This document shows positions 1 to 9,340 of a stretch of 64,000 bases of DNA, one piece after another. The notes beneath the pieces were generated by a model. It was not told the DNA's origin, did no database searches, and worked only from the letters and a program-made list of their open reading frames with translations. Source of the stretch: Chloroflexota bacterium (GTDB lineage Bacteria > Chloroflexota > Chloroflexia > Chloroheliales > Chloroheliaceae); assembly GCA_028287745.1 (NCBI GenBank), contig JAQBPB010000021.1, positions 62,001 to 126,000 on the forward strand, in the 5' to 3' direction. Position numbers and translations under genes: made by a program. Each line of letters begins with the position of its first letter. Positions within the stretch are counted from its first letter, which is position 1.

Positions 1-274
1 TGCGCATGCGCTGCTCGATCATCAGGTTGTAGAGGTTGCGCATATCGCTTTTTTCATAACCGTCCAGGTTGGCTTCCATTGATTTAACCTGCCCGCTCAG
101 GCTGGAGTCGCGCTGGCTGAGTTTATCGACTTCTACCTGGTTCTGGCGAATAATAAGTTCAATCTCGCGCAGTTCTCCCGCCAGGCGGTCGGCTTCCTGT
201 TGGGCTTTGAATTGTATTTCATCTAGCTGAGCGTTATTGGCCTCTTCGTCAAAAGGCATCGCTGTGTAGCTCAT
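1..274 (-). CDS. hypothetical coiled-coil protein, 3' part beyond window
   Basis: The reverse strand reads open from an ATG at 274 to the window edge, giving 91 residues beginning MSYTAMPFDEEANN. GAGG lies five bases before this ATG, which favours it over the in-frame ATG at 259. The visible part is rich in Glu, Gln, Arg and Leu in a heptad-like pattern with no Pro and one Gly-containing kink, so it is probably a long coiled coil. No signal peptide or known motif is visible. I do not recognise the family. The C-terminus is off the left edge. Confidence 0.7.
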   Translation of the reverse strand, partial: MSYTAMPFDEEANNAQLDEIQFKAQQEADRLAGELREIELIIRQNQVEVDKLSQRDSSLSGQVKSMEANLDGYEKSDMRNLYNLMIEQRMR

Positions 275-378
275 AACAACCTCATAATTAAGTTTGGGTA
301 CCTGGAATTAAAATAAAGAATCAGGTTAACAATAGCTTCTTGATTATAGCCTATACCGGTCTTACTTCACAATTGGCC

Positions 379-426
379 GGAAAACAAAAATATAGCGGTG
401 TGACTAAAAAGCTACAGTCACACCGC
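379..426 (-). terminator. intrinsic terminator after the 901-aa subtilase gene
   Basis: A perfect 11-bp stem, GCGGTGTGACT at 395-405 and its complement at 416-426, encloses a 10-nt loop. On the minus strand it is followed by a T-rich tract. It sits 24 bases beyond the stop codon of the subtilase gene. Confidence 0.85.
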
Positions 427-449
427 CTGTTAAAGTTTACCGGCCGCGG

Positions 450-3155
450 CTAGAAAAAGCCCCTGGCTCGCGCCCGGTCCGTCCCCAGCAACCCCAGCAG
501 CACTTCGTAAGGCGTCCCGGCGTTTTCCGGGTGCAATTCAAAGCGGTTACGTTCAAAATACTGGACTATGTACGGGCCTTCCTGGAAAGGTTCGCTGATC
601 GGGTAACCAAAGATTGCCAGACCGCCTTTGGACTGCCAGTAAGCCAGGAACTGATTTCTCAAAGTGTGCCCGGTTTCCGAAAAGTAGCGCCCTGTTGCGG
701 TAGGCGGAATGGGGTCAACCGGTGGGAAGTTCAGGCGACCCCTGGTGGACTCGCTGCCCAGCAGGCCCAGCAGGACCCGGTAGGGCGGCTGCTTCTCCGG
801 GTGATACTCGAAGCGGTTGCGTTGGAAATACTGGACCGTATAGGTCCTGCCATCGGTCGGCGAAACTTCTGAGAATTCTTCCGAAATCGGGAAGCCAAAG
901 ACAGCCAAACCACCATTTTTCTCCCAGAATTCCCGGAAACCGTGTGACAGGTTATGCTGGGTTTCATTGAAGTAAAGCGACCCTGGCATTGGGCTACTCG
1001 GGTTAAAAGCGTTGCCAGGCGTGCTGGGGTCCGGCGCGTTACTCGGGCAGACCGAACCTGCACCGCAGGTTAAGCGGTTATTATCCACGTCAAATTGTAT
1101 TTTGAACTCTTCGCCTGCCTGCCCGGTCAGCATAATTTTAACCGGCCCCATTATCCTGCCACTACTTTTAACTCTCAGGCGCAGGTAATATGTACCGGCC
1201 GGTAAATTACCGAACAAGAATCCGCCATCGCTATTCGGCGTAGTGGTCCGGTTGACCGGGTCAAGGTTTAGCTCGGTATCCGCCGGGTCGCTAATACCCG
1301 TAACCTGGCCTCGTATGCCGGAGTCGGCACCGGGCTGCGGTATAACACCGCCGCCCTGGATAATGGCCTGGGCAATCCGGCTGGCGCTAACCCGGCCACT
1401 TCCATATTGACCCTTTTGGTTGCCGGGAAGTTTTTCCGCAGTAACCTCTATTAAAGCCTTGACCTGGGCATTACTGAGATTCGGATTGGCGGATATTATC
1501 AGGCTCGCCAGGCCACTAACAATCGCTGCTGAATAACTCGAGCCGTCATCATAAACATAGTAACTTCGGATACTTGCTCTGTTAAAAGTGTTTGTGGTGG
1601 TAATAGTTTTTCGCAAACTTCCATCAGTGCTTATTACTGGAGAAGAGCTTACGGCTGGGTCGCCTGGAGGTAAGGATCTATAATTTTGACCAACATAACA
1701 AACTTTAAGGAAGTTGCTGAAGCAAGGATCCGCTTGACCACTTACCGGGTAACCCTGTGGATCAGGATTTTGGCATTTCTGATAGGCATACTTAGTTACG
1801 GTATTGTTCAAAGTTATCGGCGTAACCTGAATACCGTCAGTATCAGTATAAGATGTACCGGTTTGTGGGGTTCCCTTTATAAGACTATCTTCCTTTCCAA
1901 TCGGTGTTACAAAATCACAGTATGTTGTAAGAATATTTTGGCCTGGGGCTACTACTGAAACATAATTACCATATTGGTTGGAGGTTAGCTTATCATACTC
2001 ATCCGTAGCTCCTACCCCAATTACACCCGGAAAGGCCGCAGGATAACTGGCTGTAGAGTTTCTTGGTGGGAATGGATTGGTTGCGTTAGTTACAACTGGT
2101 CCTGCGGCTGTAACTATTAAAGAACCCCTGTTTTGCGCATAGGTAATACTATCTTGTAGGGTTAGAGAAGGTGTGGATACTTCCTGGCTCCAGCTTAGAT
2201 TTATAACTCTTGCTGCTTTATCGGCGGCATACGTTATACCCTGCGCTACTGAGTCTACCGTACCGGTACCCGTGGCATCCAATACCTTTACCGGCAGGAT
2301 TACGGCCTGCCAGTTCAGGCCAGCTATGCCCAGGCCATTATTTGTTGTACCGGCGATAATTCCTGCAACCGCCGTACCGTGCCCGTTATCGTCCAGTGCC
2401 CCTGCGCTCGGAGGAGTGGTTGTGAAGTTGTAGCCAAAGGGCCAATTGTACTTGTCACAAAAAGCATTGTAGGGATTACCATTACCAGAAGCTGTTGTTT
2501 GAGTTACAAAGGTATAATTCTGGCTAAGGCAAAGGTCTTGATGTAATGGATTAACTCCTGTATCCAGTACGGCAATAATGTGAGAATTACCGGTAGTTAA
2601 ATTCCATAAATCGGTTATTCCAATTTTACTTAAATACCACTGGTTGGACTGGGTATAACCGCTCTTGTCAACGTATTGTTTCTGGTAAAGGTCGTCATTG
2701 GGCGGGGCGCTTTTGGCGTGCATAATATAGTTCGGCTCGGCGTATTCAACCTGGGGATCCAGGGAAATAGCGGCGACCAGCTTTTCCATATCCGTATTTG
2801 GACCGGCAAAGAATTTGAAGTAGCCCGGCATTTGTTCCAGGGCACGATAATGAGAAAAGCCATAGGTTTGATTTAGCGTGTCGCGCAAGAGCCGCTCCGG
2901 CTCCAGGCCCATATTATTTACTCGTTTACCTCCGACAGGTTCCCGGAATTTTACGATAACTTCCCCAGGCACATAAGAACCCGGTGTATAGACCGGGTGG
3001 CTGGTTTCGTTCAATGGCTGGCTCGCCGCAAAGGCCGGACTGTTCACGCTGAATACCAGACTGAAAATTAGTAACAAAGCAAAGAATATTCTTATTATTT
3101 CAAAAGAAGAAATTCCCCTGGAAATTGGCCTGAGGGTAGCGGGTGAGAGTGCCAT
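450..3155 (-). CDS. secreted S8 (subtilisin-like) serine protease with C-terminal repeats
   Basis: Predicted extracellular peptidase of 901 residues. A signal peptide (hydrophobic about 21-42) is followed by a fervidolysin-like propeptide (about 60-145). The S8 domain has Asp198 in LDTG, His259 in DDNGHGT and Ser540 in GSS. Two oddities: the oxyanion-hole Asn of the usual AAGN motif is Pro (AAGP, about 351-353), and about 120 extra residues (about 410-535) with several cysteines precede the Ser motif. A carboxypeptidase-regulatory-like beta domain (about 625-690) follows, then two about 70-residue repeats with YFxETxH, GGLAxFGxPISE, VQYFxRNRFExHPE and VLLGLLG motifs. AGGAG precedes the ATG. 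It lies downstream of a paralogue on the same strand. The DNA for the middle of the domain (about 1.5-2.6 kb) looks AT-richer than its flanks. Family is sure; activity is uncertain because of the missing Asn. Confidence 0.9.
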   Translation of the reverse strand: MALSPATLRPISRGISSFEIIRIFFALLLIFSLVFSVNSPAFAASQPLNETSHPVYTPGSYVPGEVIVKFREPVGGKRVNNMGLEPERLLRDTLNQTYGFSHYRALEQMPGYFKFFAGPNTDMEKLVAAISLDPQVEYAEPNYIMHAKSAPPNDDLYQKQYVDKSGYTQSNQWYLSKIGITDLWNLTTGNSHIIAVLDTGVNPLHQDLCLSQNYTFVTQTTASGNGNPYNAFCDKYNWPFGYNFTTTPPSAGALDDNGHGTAVAGIIAGTTNNGLGIAGLNWQAVILPVKVLDATGTGTVDSVAQGITYAADKAARVINLSWSQEVSTPSLTLQDSITYAQNRGSLIVTAAGPVVTNATNPFPPRNSTASYPAAFPGVIGVGATDEYDKLTSNQYGNYVSVVAPGQNILTTYCDFVTPIGKEDSLIKGTPQTGTSYTDTDGIQVTPITLNNTVTKYAYQKCQNPDPQGYPVSGQADPCFSNFLKVCYVGQNYRSLPPGDPAVSSSPVISTDGSLRKTITTTNTFNRASIRSYYVYDDGSSYSAAIVSGLASLIISANPNLSNAQVKALIEVTAEKLPGNQKGQYGSGRVSASRIAQAIIQGGGVIPQPGADSGIRGQVTGISDPADTELNLDPVNRTTTPNSDGGFLFGNLPAGTYYLRLRVKSSGRIMGPVKIMLTGQAGEEFKIQFDVDNNRLTCGAGSVCPSNAPDPSTPGNAFNPSSPMPGSLYFNETQHNLSHGFREFWEKNGGLAVFGFPISEEFSEVSPTDGRTYTVQYFQRNRFEYHPEKQPPYRVLLGLLGSESTRGRLNFPPVDPIPPTATGRYFSETGHTLRNQFLAYWQSKGGLAIFGYPISEPFQEGPYIVQYFERNRFELHPENAGTPYEVLLGLLGTDRARARGFF

Positions 3156-3337
3156 TACTGAGTTCTCCTGTATACTTCGAGTTCCGTTTGTGCTTTTGGA
3201 GGGATTTAAAATTCAAATTAAGCTCTATCTTAACATAACGAGCTCTTCTAATTTACAACCTTTTTTTACTTTACGCAATAGTAACTTATGGTAAGTTAGG
3301 GCTATTTTTTCCCTTGATTAAAGGGAAAGCCGGGAAT

Positions 3338-5833
3338 CTAGGGGCCGCCCAGCAGTCCGGCTTTTTGCGCACTTTCACGGGCCAGCAGTCCAAGCTGGAT
3401 GGCATAGGGTGTACCTTCAAATTCGGGGAAGTAATCCATACGGCAGCGCTCAAAGTATTGGGTCAGCCGTTTTTTACCGTTCGCATCGGTCACTTCGAAA
3501 GCTTCGCTGATAGGATAACCCAGCAAGCTCAAAGCCCCGTTAGCCTCCCAGAAGGTTTTGAAGGGGCCACTGAGAGTATGGCCGGTGGGGTCGAAATACT
3601 GGGTAGTGGCTGGTACCGTCGGCAACTTGCCGGGTTCGGCCAGGCGCTTGAAGGCAGCTTCGGTACGGCCTTTGGCGGCATCGCTACCGACCAGGCGCGG
3701 CTGTACCTCCAACCGGGTGCTGGCGTACTCGGTATGGTATTCCAGGACCGCTCGTTCAAAGTACTGGACGGTCATGCCGTTTTCCTGGAACTCTTCACTG
3801 ATAGGCAGCCCAAAGATAGGCAAACCGCCTTTACCTTCCCAGAAATCCCTGAAAGGCCCGGCCAGGGTGTGGCCTGATTCCTGGAAGAAGCGGATTTTAT
3901 TGTCTGTAGGCTTCTGGGTGACAATCTTAAAGGCCCCTACCAGCGATTTATCGGCCAGGCTGGTGGCTAACTGCCGGGAAAGGTCGAAGTTCTGCACCAC
4001 AACGTTAGCGTCACTGCTCTCAATTTGAAAATCGTTAGTGGTTTTAAGGTTATATTTTTTAGACTCAACTACCAGCCGGTATGAGCCGGGAGGCAGGTTG
4101 GTAAACTGGTAGCGCCCGCTTTTATCCGGGAACCGCACATCGCCCGGTTCCAGGGAAACGGTTAAATCTAAAGAGTTGGGTAAACCTTCAACAATCCCGG
4201 TCAGGGTAGCGTGGTGGCCGGGGTAAAACTCGCCATTCTGGGCCGCCAGTACGGCCTGGTAGACATCCAGTTTGCCCCAACCCAGTTTGAAATTGTAATT
4301 GGAAGGGTTGATCGCGCTAAGGGATGTTGAGCCGGCGCTATCAGCCTGTAGACCAGCCACCGGGGTCAAAGGAATACGCGTGGGTACTGGCCCGGCCGTC
4401 TGGGTCGGCAGGGGTGCCGCCGTAGCGCCGGGTGTGCCGGCCGGGGCCAGCACGCCGGGAATGGTCGTAGCGGTCCCTTCAATAATGTTGCGAATCTGGC
4501 GGTTGGAAAGGTTTGGATTTACCGAAAGCATCAGGGCCGCCGCCCCGGTTACAAAGGGGCAGGCGGAACTGGTACCCGAACCCAGGGCATAATCCCGGTC
4601 GCTGGCCCAGTTCAGGCTCAAAATATTGGCACCGGGAGCAACGACCGAAAGGTATTGTCCATAGGTGGAAAAAGGCGCGGGCCGGTTCAGTTCGTCAATG
4701 GCACCCACAGCGATAACATTATCAAAAGCGGCCGGGTAGGTAAATTCTTGCTTGCCTTTGTTGCCCGAAGCGGCGATCAGGACCAGGCCTTTATTAAAGG
4801 CTTTTGCCACCTCATCTTCCATTACACGCGACCTGACCGGCCCGCCGGTACTCATATTAACTATCTGGACCGGCTGGGTGGTAGTGTAAGCCAGGCCCAT
4901 TGTCAGGGTGGCAATGCTGCCCCAGCTATCATAATCCAGCACTTTAACCGAAAGCAGGCGCGCCCCCCAGCTAATCCCGGCAATCCCCAGGTTGTTATTG
5001 GTTTCGGCGGCGGCAATTCCGGCAACATAAGTACCGTGCCCGTTATCGTCCCAGGCGAAATCATTGGCCGGTTCGGCCACAAAATTGCGCCCCCGGTCGG
5101 TCATTATTTTATTGCGCAGGTCGTTATGTCCATAGGCCAGGCCGGTATCAAGGATGGCGATTGCTACTTTATCCGAGCCGGTTGAAACATCCCAGGCTTC
5201 CGGGGCGCGAATGTCACGGACGGCCGGTTGCTGGTTCTGGGCAAAATAAGGGTCACTGGGTTCCTGGGTTAAGGCATAAATTGGGTAATCGAGTTCGGCA
5301 TAGCGGATAATCTCTAATTCCTGGAAAGCGGCGATAGCATCAGTCAGGTTGCTCGTAGGATCAAGTTTCAGCCGCCAGGTGCCTAACTCGGGGTCAATTG
5401 CGTCGGCGGCCCACACGCCAAACTTCTGGGCCAGGGGTTGCACCTGGGGCCAGGCTTTTTGCAATTGGTCTCCCGAAAGCCGCTGCCCGATCAAAGCCGC
5501 CATTGGGGCAGGGGTTTGACTGAGAGGGCGCAGGCTTTTAGACAGTTCGGTTTGGAGAATATTAGAGAGTGGTGCTTCTACCCGGATTAATATTTCACCC
5601 GGCAGAGGGGCCGGGTCAGAATTATATTCCGTTTGGGCCAGCCGGAGAATTCTACCCGGCTTATTAGCAGCATTAAAAAGACCGTTCCCGCCAGTGCTGA
5701 AAAAGTTCCAGCATAGTGGAGCGATAAGTAAAAGTGACAGAGAGATTGAAAGGGTTAAGGCGCTTGGCCTGGACGTGCGGCGGCCTTTTTTTCGGCTCCC
5801 CGTTGACGCCTGGGTGGCAGGGCCTTTCGCCAT
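3338..5833 (-). CDS. secreted or membrane-anchored S8 serine protease with C-terminal repeats
   Basis: Subtilisin-family peptidase of 831 residues. A basic N-terminus and a hydrophobic segment (about 24-45) form a signal or anchor. The propeptide-like region spans about 75-185. The catalytic set is complete: Asp229 (LDTG), His266 (DDNGHGT), Asn358 (ASGN) and Ser422 (GTSSACP). A Pro/Thr/Ala-rich linker (about 460-500) leads to a small beta domain (about 545-620) and two copies of the repeat also found in the neighbouring subtilase and in the M23 peptidase at 19945-21498. GGGAGG lies 7-8 bases before the ATG. It is 182 bases upstream of the 901-residue paralogue and may be co-transcribed with it. 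The two look like an old tandem duplication. Confidence 0.93.
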   Translation of the reverse strand: MAKGPATQASTGSRKKGRRTSRPSALTLSISLSLLLIAPLCWNFFSTGGNGLFNAANKPGRILRLAQTEYNSDPAPLPGEILIRVEAPLSNILQTELSKSLRPLSQTPAPMAALIGQRLSGDQLQKAWPQVQPLAQKFGVWAADAIDPELGTWRLKLDPTSNLTDAIAAFQELEIIRYAELDYPIYALTQEPSDPYFAQNQQPAVRDIRAPEAWDVSTGSDKVAIAILDTGLAYGHNDLRNKIMTDRGRNFVAEPANDFAWDDNGHGTYVAGIAAAETNNNLGIAGISWGARLLSVKVLDYDSWGSIATLTMGLAYTTTQPVQIVNMSTGGPVRSRVMEDEVAKAFNKGLVLIAASGNKGKQEFTYPAAFDNVIAVGAIDELNRPAPFSTYGQYLSVVAPGANILSLNWASDRDYALGSGTSSACPFVTGAAALMLSVNPNLSNRQIRNIIEGTATTIPGVLAPAGTPGATAAPLPTQTAGPVPTRIPLTPVAGLQADSAGSTSLSAINPSNYNFKLGWGKLDVYQAVLAAQNGEFYPGHHATLTGIVEGLPNSLDLTVSLEPGDVRFPDKSGRYQFTNLPPGSYRLVVESKKYNLKTTNDFQIESSDANVVVQNFDLSRQLATSLADKSLVGAFKIVTQKPTDNKIRFFQESGHTLAGPFRDFWEGKGGLPIFGLPISEEFQENGMTVQYFERAVLEYHTEYASTRLEVQPRLVGSDAAKGRTEAAFKRLAEPGKLPTVPATTQYFDPTGHTLSGPFKTFWEANGALSLLGYPISEAFEVTDANGKKRLTQYFERCRMDYFPEFEGTPYAIQLGLLARESAQKAGLLGGP

Positions 5834-6039
5834 GGGCTTGCCTCCCTAACTTACAGCCTTAATGAAAAAACTACTCATTGCTGCCAATATACAATTTTTA
5901 AAAGAGCGATGCAAGCCTTTAACGCCCAGGGACCAAAGCTTAAGCAATTCCTAATACAAATTGCCTGTTTCTGGAAAGTAGAACAGTACAACTTACTCGC
6001 TAAATTTAACTGTCACAGGAAAAGATAAAAGCAAGCCGC

Positions 6040-6079
6040 GAACGCAAACAATTTTCTGCCTGGGAAATTGTTTGCGTTC
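6040..6079 (-). repeat. 15-bp inverted repeat downstream of the SanA-like gene
   Basis: GAACGCAAACAATTT at 6040-6054 is repeated perfectly inverted at 6065-6079, with a 10-base spacer. It lies 26 bases beyond the stop codon at 6106. On the minus strand only a mixed T-containing tract follows, so it may be a terminator or an mRNA-stabilising hairpin. Confidence 0.6.
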
Positions 6080-6105
6080 TACGTTAGACGTGTAACGTTC
6101 TACGA

Positions 6106-6870
6106 TTAATCCACTATTTCCGGTTTGGGCCGGGTAATACTTATGTCAACCCAGGAAAGAAAGGTTGCCAGGAATTCGCGCTGGTTATAGTAAGATTGGT
6201 TGGGGTAATTTTCTTGCCCGGCTTTGAAGCCGACTGCGTCAACTCCCAGGGCGTTGCAAAGGTAAAGCGCCCGGGGCAAATGGTAAGCCTGGGTTACCAG
6301 GATGGCGCTATTAATTCCAAAATTGTGATTGGCGCGGTAGCAGCTATCGTAAGTCCGCAGCCCGGCTTTATCGGAAAGGATTTTTGCCGATGGAACCCCT
6401 TTGTCAATGGCATAGCTGCGCATGGCGCTGATTTCCTGGCTGGTGACTTCGTCGCCGGTCAGCAGTAAAATTCCGACTTTACCGGCCTTGTATAAGGCTA
6501 CCGCCGCGTCCAGGCGGTCGGCCAGCATCCAGCTTGGTGACCCATTACGCTGTAACCCGGCCCCGAATACAATGGCGACCGGCCTGGCCGGAATAGATTG
6601 GACGGTACTATAGGTCTTTGATTCGTTGGTAGCTTTGATTAGTTCGACAATAGAAAAGGGTGAAAAGGCCACCAAAAAGATTGCCAGTATTGCTATCAGC
6701 AGGCGGTTTTTAACACGCCGGTTCCGCCGGGTACTCTGGTGGGTAACCCGTTCAGAGTTAGCGTGTTCAGGCTGTTGGGCAGCAGTATTAGCAACTGGAC
6801 GACCATGCCTGTCTGGTTTTACCGAAGGTGTGCCGTTTCGGCCGTACCCTGGGGCTCGCTCTGATTGCAT
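6106..6870 (-). CDS. SanA/YdcF-like DUF218 membrane protein
   Basis: Family known for bacterial envelope proteins such as SanA and YdcF. The 254-residue product has a basic, disordered N-terminus (about 1-48), one membrane segment (about 53-75), then a DUF218 domain outside the membrane. Visible motifs are AIVFGAGLQRNGSPS, LADRLDAAVALYKAGK, LLLTGDE and AYHLPRALYLC. I chose the ATG at 6870 because AAGGAG lies just before it; an in-frame TTG at 6900 has no such site. It stands alone between the subtilases and efp. The exact biochemical activity of this family is not established, so only a role in the cell envelope is inferred. Confidence 0.82.
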   Translation of the reverse strand: MQSERAPGYGRNGTPSVKPDRHGRPVANTAAQQPEHANSERVTHQSTRRNRRVKNRLLIAILAIFLVAFSPFSIVELIKATNESKTYSTVQSIPARPVAIVFGAGLQRNGSPSWMLADRLDAAVALYKAGKVGILLLTGDEVTSQEISAMRSYAIDKGVPSAKILSDKAGLRTYDSCYRANHNFGINSAILVTQAYHLPRALYLCNALGVDAVGFKAGQENYPNQSYYNQREFLATFLSWVDISITRPKPEIVD

Positions 6871-6969
6871 TCCTCTCCTTATGATGGTATCTCCTGTCAA
6901 CCGTGGTTAGTGGTCTGGCCGGCGGTACGAAGTTGATTATATCATGTTAGCGCCAGGCAATGAAACCGG

Positions 6970-7000
6970 TTGTAAAAGTTAGGCTGGATTATGGTATAAT
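6970..7000 (+). promoter_or_regulatory. sigma-70-type promoter of efp-accB
   Basis: TATAAT at 6995-7000 with an upstream TG (TGGTATAAT, extended -10) and TTGTAA at 6970-6975 as a weak -35. It is followed by AGGAGG and the efp ATG at 7053. The same extended -10 recurs upstream of ispH and of the glycoside hydrolase gene. Confidence 0.75.
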
Positions 7001-7052
7001 TTCAGACTTGAAAAAGGTTTTTATTATTTATTCTAGGAGGTAGAAATTTCTT

Positions 7053-7610
7053 ATGGTTTCGACCAGCGAAATCAAGCGTGGAATGACCATTGACTATGAA
7101 GGTCAACTGCTGAAGATTTTGGAATTTGATCATCAGAAAATTGGTCGCGGTAGCGCCCAAGTCAAAATTTCCTTCAAGAACTTGCGCACCGGCGCTAACA
7201 CCGTTAATACCTTCCAGGCTGGTGCTAAGTTCAACGATGTGCGCCTGGAACGTGAAACCGACCAGTTCCAATACCAGGATGGCGATGAGTTTCATTTTAT
7301 GAATACTGAAACTTTCGACCAGGTAATGTTGCGGGACGACCAGATCGGTGATATCAAATATTACGTGCGCGAAGGCGATAACGTAGACATCCTTACTTAC
7401 AATGGCGAACCGATTGACATCGAAATCCCGCCCTCTGTAATTCTTAAAGTCACCGAAACCGAACCTGGTATTAAAGGTGATACCGCTACCGGCGCAACCA
7501 AATTTGCTATGACTGAAACCGGCTTGCGCGTATCGGTCCCGTTATTTGTTAACACCGGAGACCGGGTTAAAGTTGATACCCGTACCGGTAAGTACGTGGA
7601 AAGGGCCTAA
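7053..7610 (+). CDS. efp: elongation factor P
   Basis: EF-P binds between the P and E sites of the ribosome and relieves stalling at polyproline. The 185-residue length is normal. An N-terminal KOW-like domain is followed by two OB domains; the C-terminus has the family pattern TETGLRVSVPLFVNTGDRVKVDTRTGKYVERA-like ending. The tip of the first loop reads KIGRGSAQ, with Arg32 where many EF-Ps carry the Lys modified by EpmA. The ATG has AGGAGG upstream. accB begins two bases after its stop, so the two are translated from one message. Confidence 0.97.
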   Translation: MVSTSEIKRGMTIDYEGQLLKILEFDHQKIGRGSAQVKISFKNLRTGANTVNTFQAGAKFNDVRLERETDQFQYQDGDEFHFMNTETFDQVMLRDDQIGDIKYYVREGDNVDILTYNGEPIDIEIPPSVILKVTETEPGIKGDTATGATKFAMTETGLRVSVPLFVNTGDRVKVDTRTGKYVERA

Positions 7611-7611
7611 T

Positions 7612-8313
7612 ATGGCAATACCAGGCTCGCGACAAAACCGTCCTGGTGGAAGCGGTAGCCAGGATAAGCGAGGTTACCCCCGCTCTAAAGATGACGCTTT
7701 CTCGGCCCCCAACCGCCCTTACCAGGAAGAGCGGCGGCCGGTGGTAAGTTCTCATGAAGCCGGGCCGGTTGAAGCTGCCCCGGCTACTAACCCGGCATCA
7801 AACTTCGATGGTCAGAGCGCTTTCACCAATCAGGAAGTACGCGAACTGGTGAAATTGGTCCATGATAATGATATAACCGAGCTGGTGTTGGAGCGTGATA
7901 ACGGCGCGCAACGCCTGGTTATCAAGCGCAAACGGCCCACCCCGGCCCCGGTAATGCTGCCACCCCAGGTCGCAGGACTGGCCCAGGCCCAGCACGATGT
8001 GCCTATTTCATTATCGACTAACCCAGCGCCTGCTTCGGCCATTCCCGACCCGGGCGCGCCGCCCCAGGACTCTTTCCATAAAGTTGTCGCCCCTATGGTC
8101 GGCACTTTCTATCGCGGCCCTGACCCGAAGGATACTCCTTTTGTCCAGGAAGGTGATATGGTCGAGCGGGACCAGGTTATCGGCATCATCGAAGCGATGA
8201 AGATCATGAACGAAATCAAAAGCGACCATCGCGGCCGGTGTGTCCGCATTTCGGTTGAAAACGGCCAACCGGTCGAGTATGGGCAGACTTTGATGCTGCT
8301 TGAACCGGCCTAA
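7612..8313 (+). CDS. accB: biotin carboxyl carrier protein of acetyl-CoA carboxylase
   Basis: Carrier of the carboxylated biotin in the first step of fatty-acid synthesis. The 233-residue product has a disordered Pro/Gly-rich N-terminus (about 1-65), a helical segment VRELVKLVHDNDITELVLE typical of BCCP, a Pro/Ala-rich linker, and the C-terminal biotinyl domain with EAMKIMNEI, Lys197 being the expected biotinylation site. I chose the ATG at 7612, preceded by GGAAAGGG and directly after the efp stop; the frame stays open upstream only because it overlaps efp. The efp-accB pairing is common in bacteria. accC is not adjacent. Confidence 0.95.
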   Translation: MAIPGSRQNRPGGSGSQDKRGYPRSKDDAFSAPNRPYQEERRPVVSSHEAGPVEAAPATNPASNFDGQSAFTNQEVRELVKLVHDNDITELVLERDNGAQRLVIKRKRPTPAPVMLPPQVAGLAQAQHDVPISLSTNPAPASAIPDPGAPPQDSFHKVVAPMVGTFYRGPDPKDTPFVQEGDMVERDQVIGIIEAMKIMNEIKSDHRGRCVRISVENGQPVEYGQTLMLLEPA

Positions 8314-8436
8314 ACCGGCCCGGCCGGTAGCCGGTATTTCGCTTAAGTTGGCGTTACCGGGTAAGTTTGCTTAAAATAAGCAATTTAACGGTGATTTCTA
8401 AGCGGCTACCGACTACATTCAACTGAAAGGTGACAA

Positions 8437-9228
8437 ATGCCTTACGCGAAGGTAAATGACCTGGATATTTATTATGAGCTGCACGGGCCGGAAGGCGCGG
8501 AGCCGCTCTTTTTATTTAACGGTGCTTTCGGGGTAATTGGCGCTAATAGCGACTGGAGTTTTCAACTGCCTCGCCTGGCCCAGCAATACCGGGTTATTGC
8601 TTTCGAACACCGGGGACACGGCCGGACTAATAACCCGGCCCAGGGTTTTAGCGGCTATGATGTCCTGGCGGCGGACGCGGTTGGCTTGCTACGTTATTTG
8701 AATGTTTCCAGGGCGGCAATGGTTGGATTCAGTGATGGCGCGATTACCCTGCTCGAATTGGCCCAGCGCTATCCCGAAATGATTGAAAACCTGGTGCTAA
8801 TCGGGGCGAATTACTACAATGACGAATCCTGCCTCAAAGCTATGGAAACACTCCGCCCTGAGTACATCGAGCAGCATTTCCCGGCCTGGTCCGATAACCT
8901 GGAACAGCAGCACGGCAGCCAGGGCATGGGTTACTGGAAAGAACTGGCCGCCCAACTGAGTGAAATGTGGCTGGAGAAGCCCAATTACTCCAAAGATGAC
9001 CTGGGCCGGATTGCTGTTCCAACCCTGGTTATGACCGGGCAACACGACAATTTTGGCAGCCTGGCGCAGACCCTGGATATTCACCGGGCGATAAAGGGCA
9101 GCGAACTTTGTATCGTGCCGGGTGCTTCACACCCGGTATTGAGCCAGCGGCCCGAAATTACAACCATGCTGATTCTGGATTACCTGGACCGCCAGCGCAA
9201 GCGCCGGAAGAAACTGGCAAAGGCTTAA
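8437..9228 (+). CDS. alpha/beta hydrolase
   Basis: Cytoplasmic alpha/beta-hydrolase of 263 residues with no signal peptide. It shows an HG-type oxyanion region near the N-terminus, EHRGHGRT, the nucleophile elbow GFSDGA with the predicted catalytic Ser, an acid region VMTGQHDNF, and a final His in GASHPV. The pattern is that of esterases, haloperoxidase-like and C-C hydrolases; the substrate cannot be read from sequence. GAAAGGTG precedes the ATG. It lies between accB and xseA with about 120 and 200 bases of spacing, so it probably has its own promoter. Confidence 0.85.
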   Translation: MPYAKVNDLDIYYELHGPEGAEPLFLFNGAFGVIGANSDWSFQLPRLAQQYRVIAFEHRGHGRTNNPAQGFSGYDVLAADAVGLLRYLNVSRAAMVGFSDGAITLLELAQRYPEMIENLVLIGANYYNDESCLKAMETLRPEYIEQHFPAWSDNLEQQHGSQGMGYWKELAAQLSEMWLEKPNYSKDDLGRIAVPTLVMTGQHDNFGSLAQTLDIHRAIKGSELCIVPGASHPVLSQRPEITTMLILDYLDRQRKRRKKLAKA

Positions 9229-9310
9229 ACCCTGTACAATTTCACCCCTGAGTCAGCGGAATTATGCTTTCCCCAGATAACCGAAAACCCTCCAGCACTC
9301 CTGGGTAAAA

Positions 9311-9340
9311 ATTGGGATAATTGGGGATAATTGGGGATAA
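9311..9340 (+). repeat. three tandem 10-bp repeats upstream of xseA
   Basis: The unit TTGGGGATAA occurs twice exactly at 9321-9340 and once with one missing G at 9311-9320. Read on the minus strand each unit contains TTATCCCCA, one mismatch from a DnaA box. It lies 85 bases before the xseA ATG. Function unknown. Confidence 0.7.
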
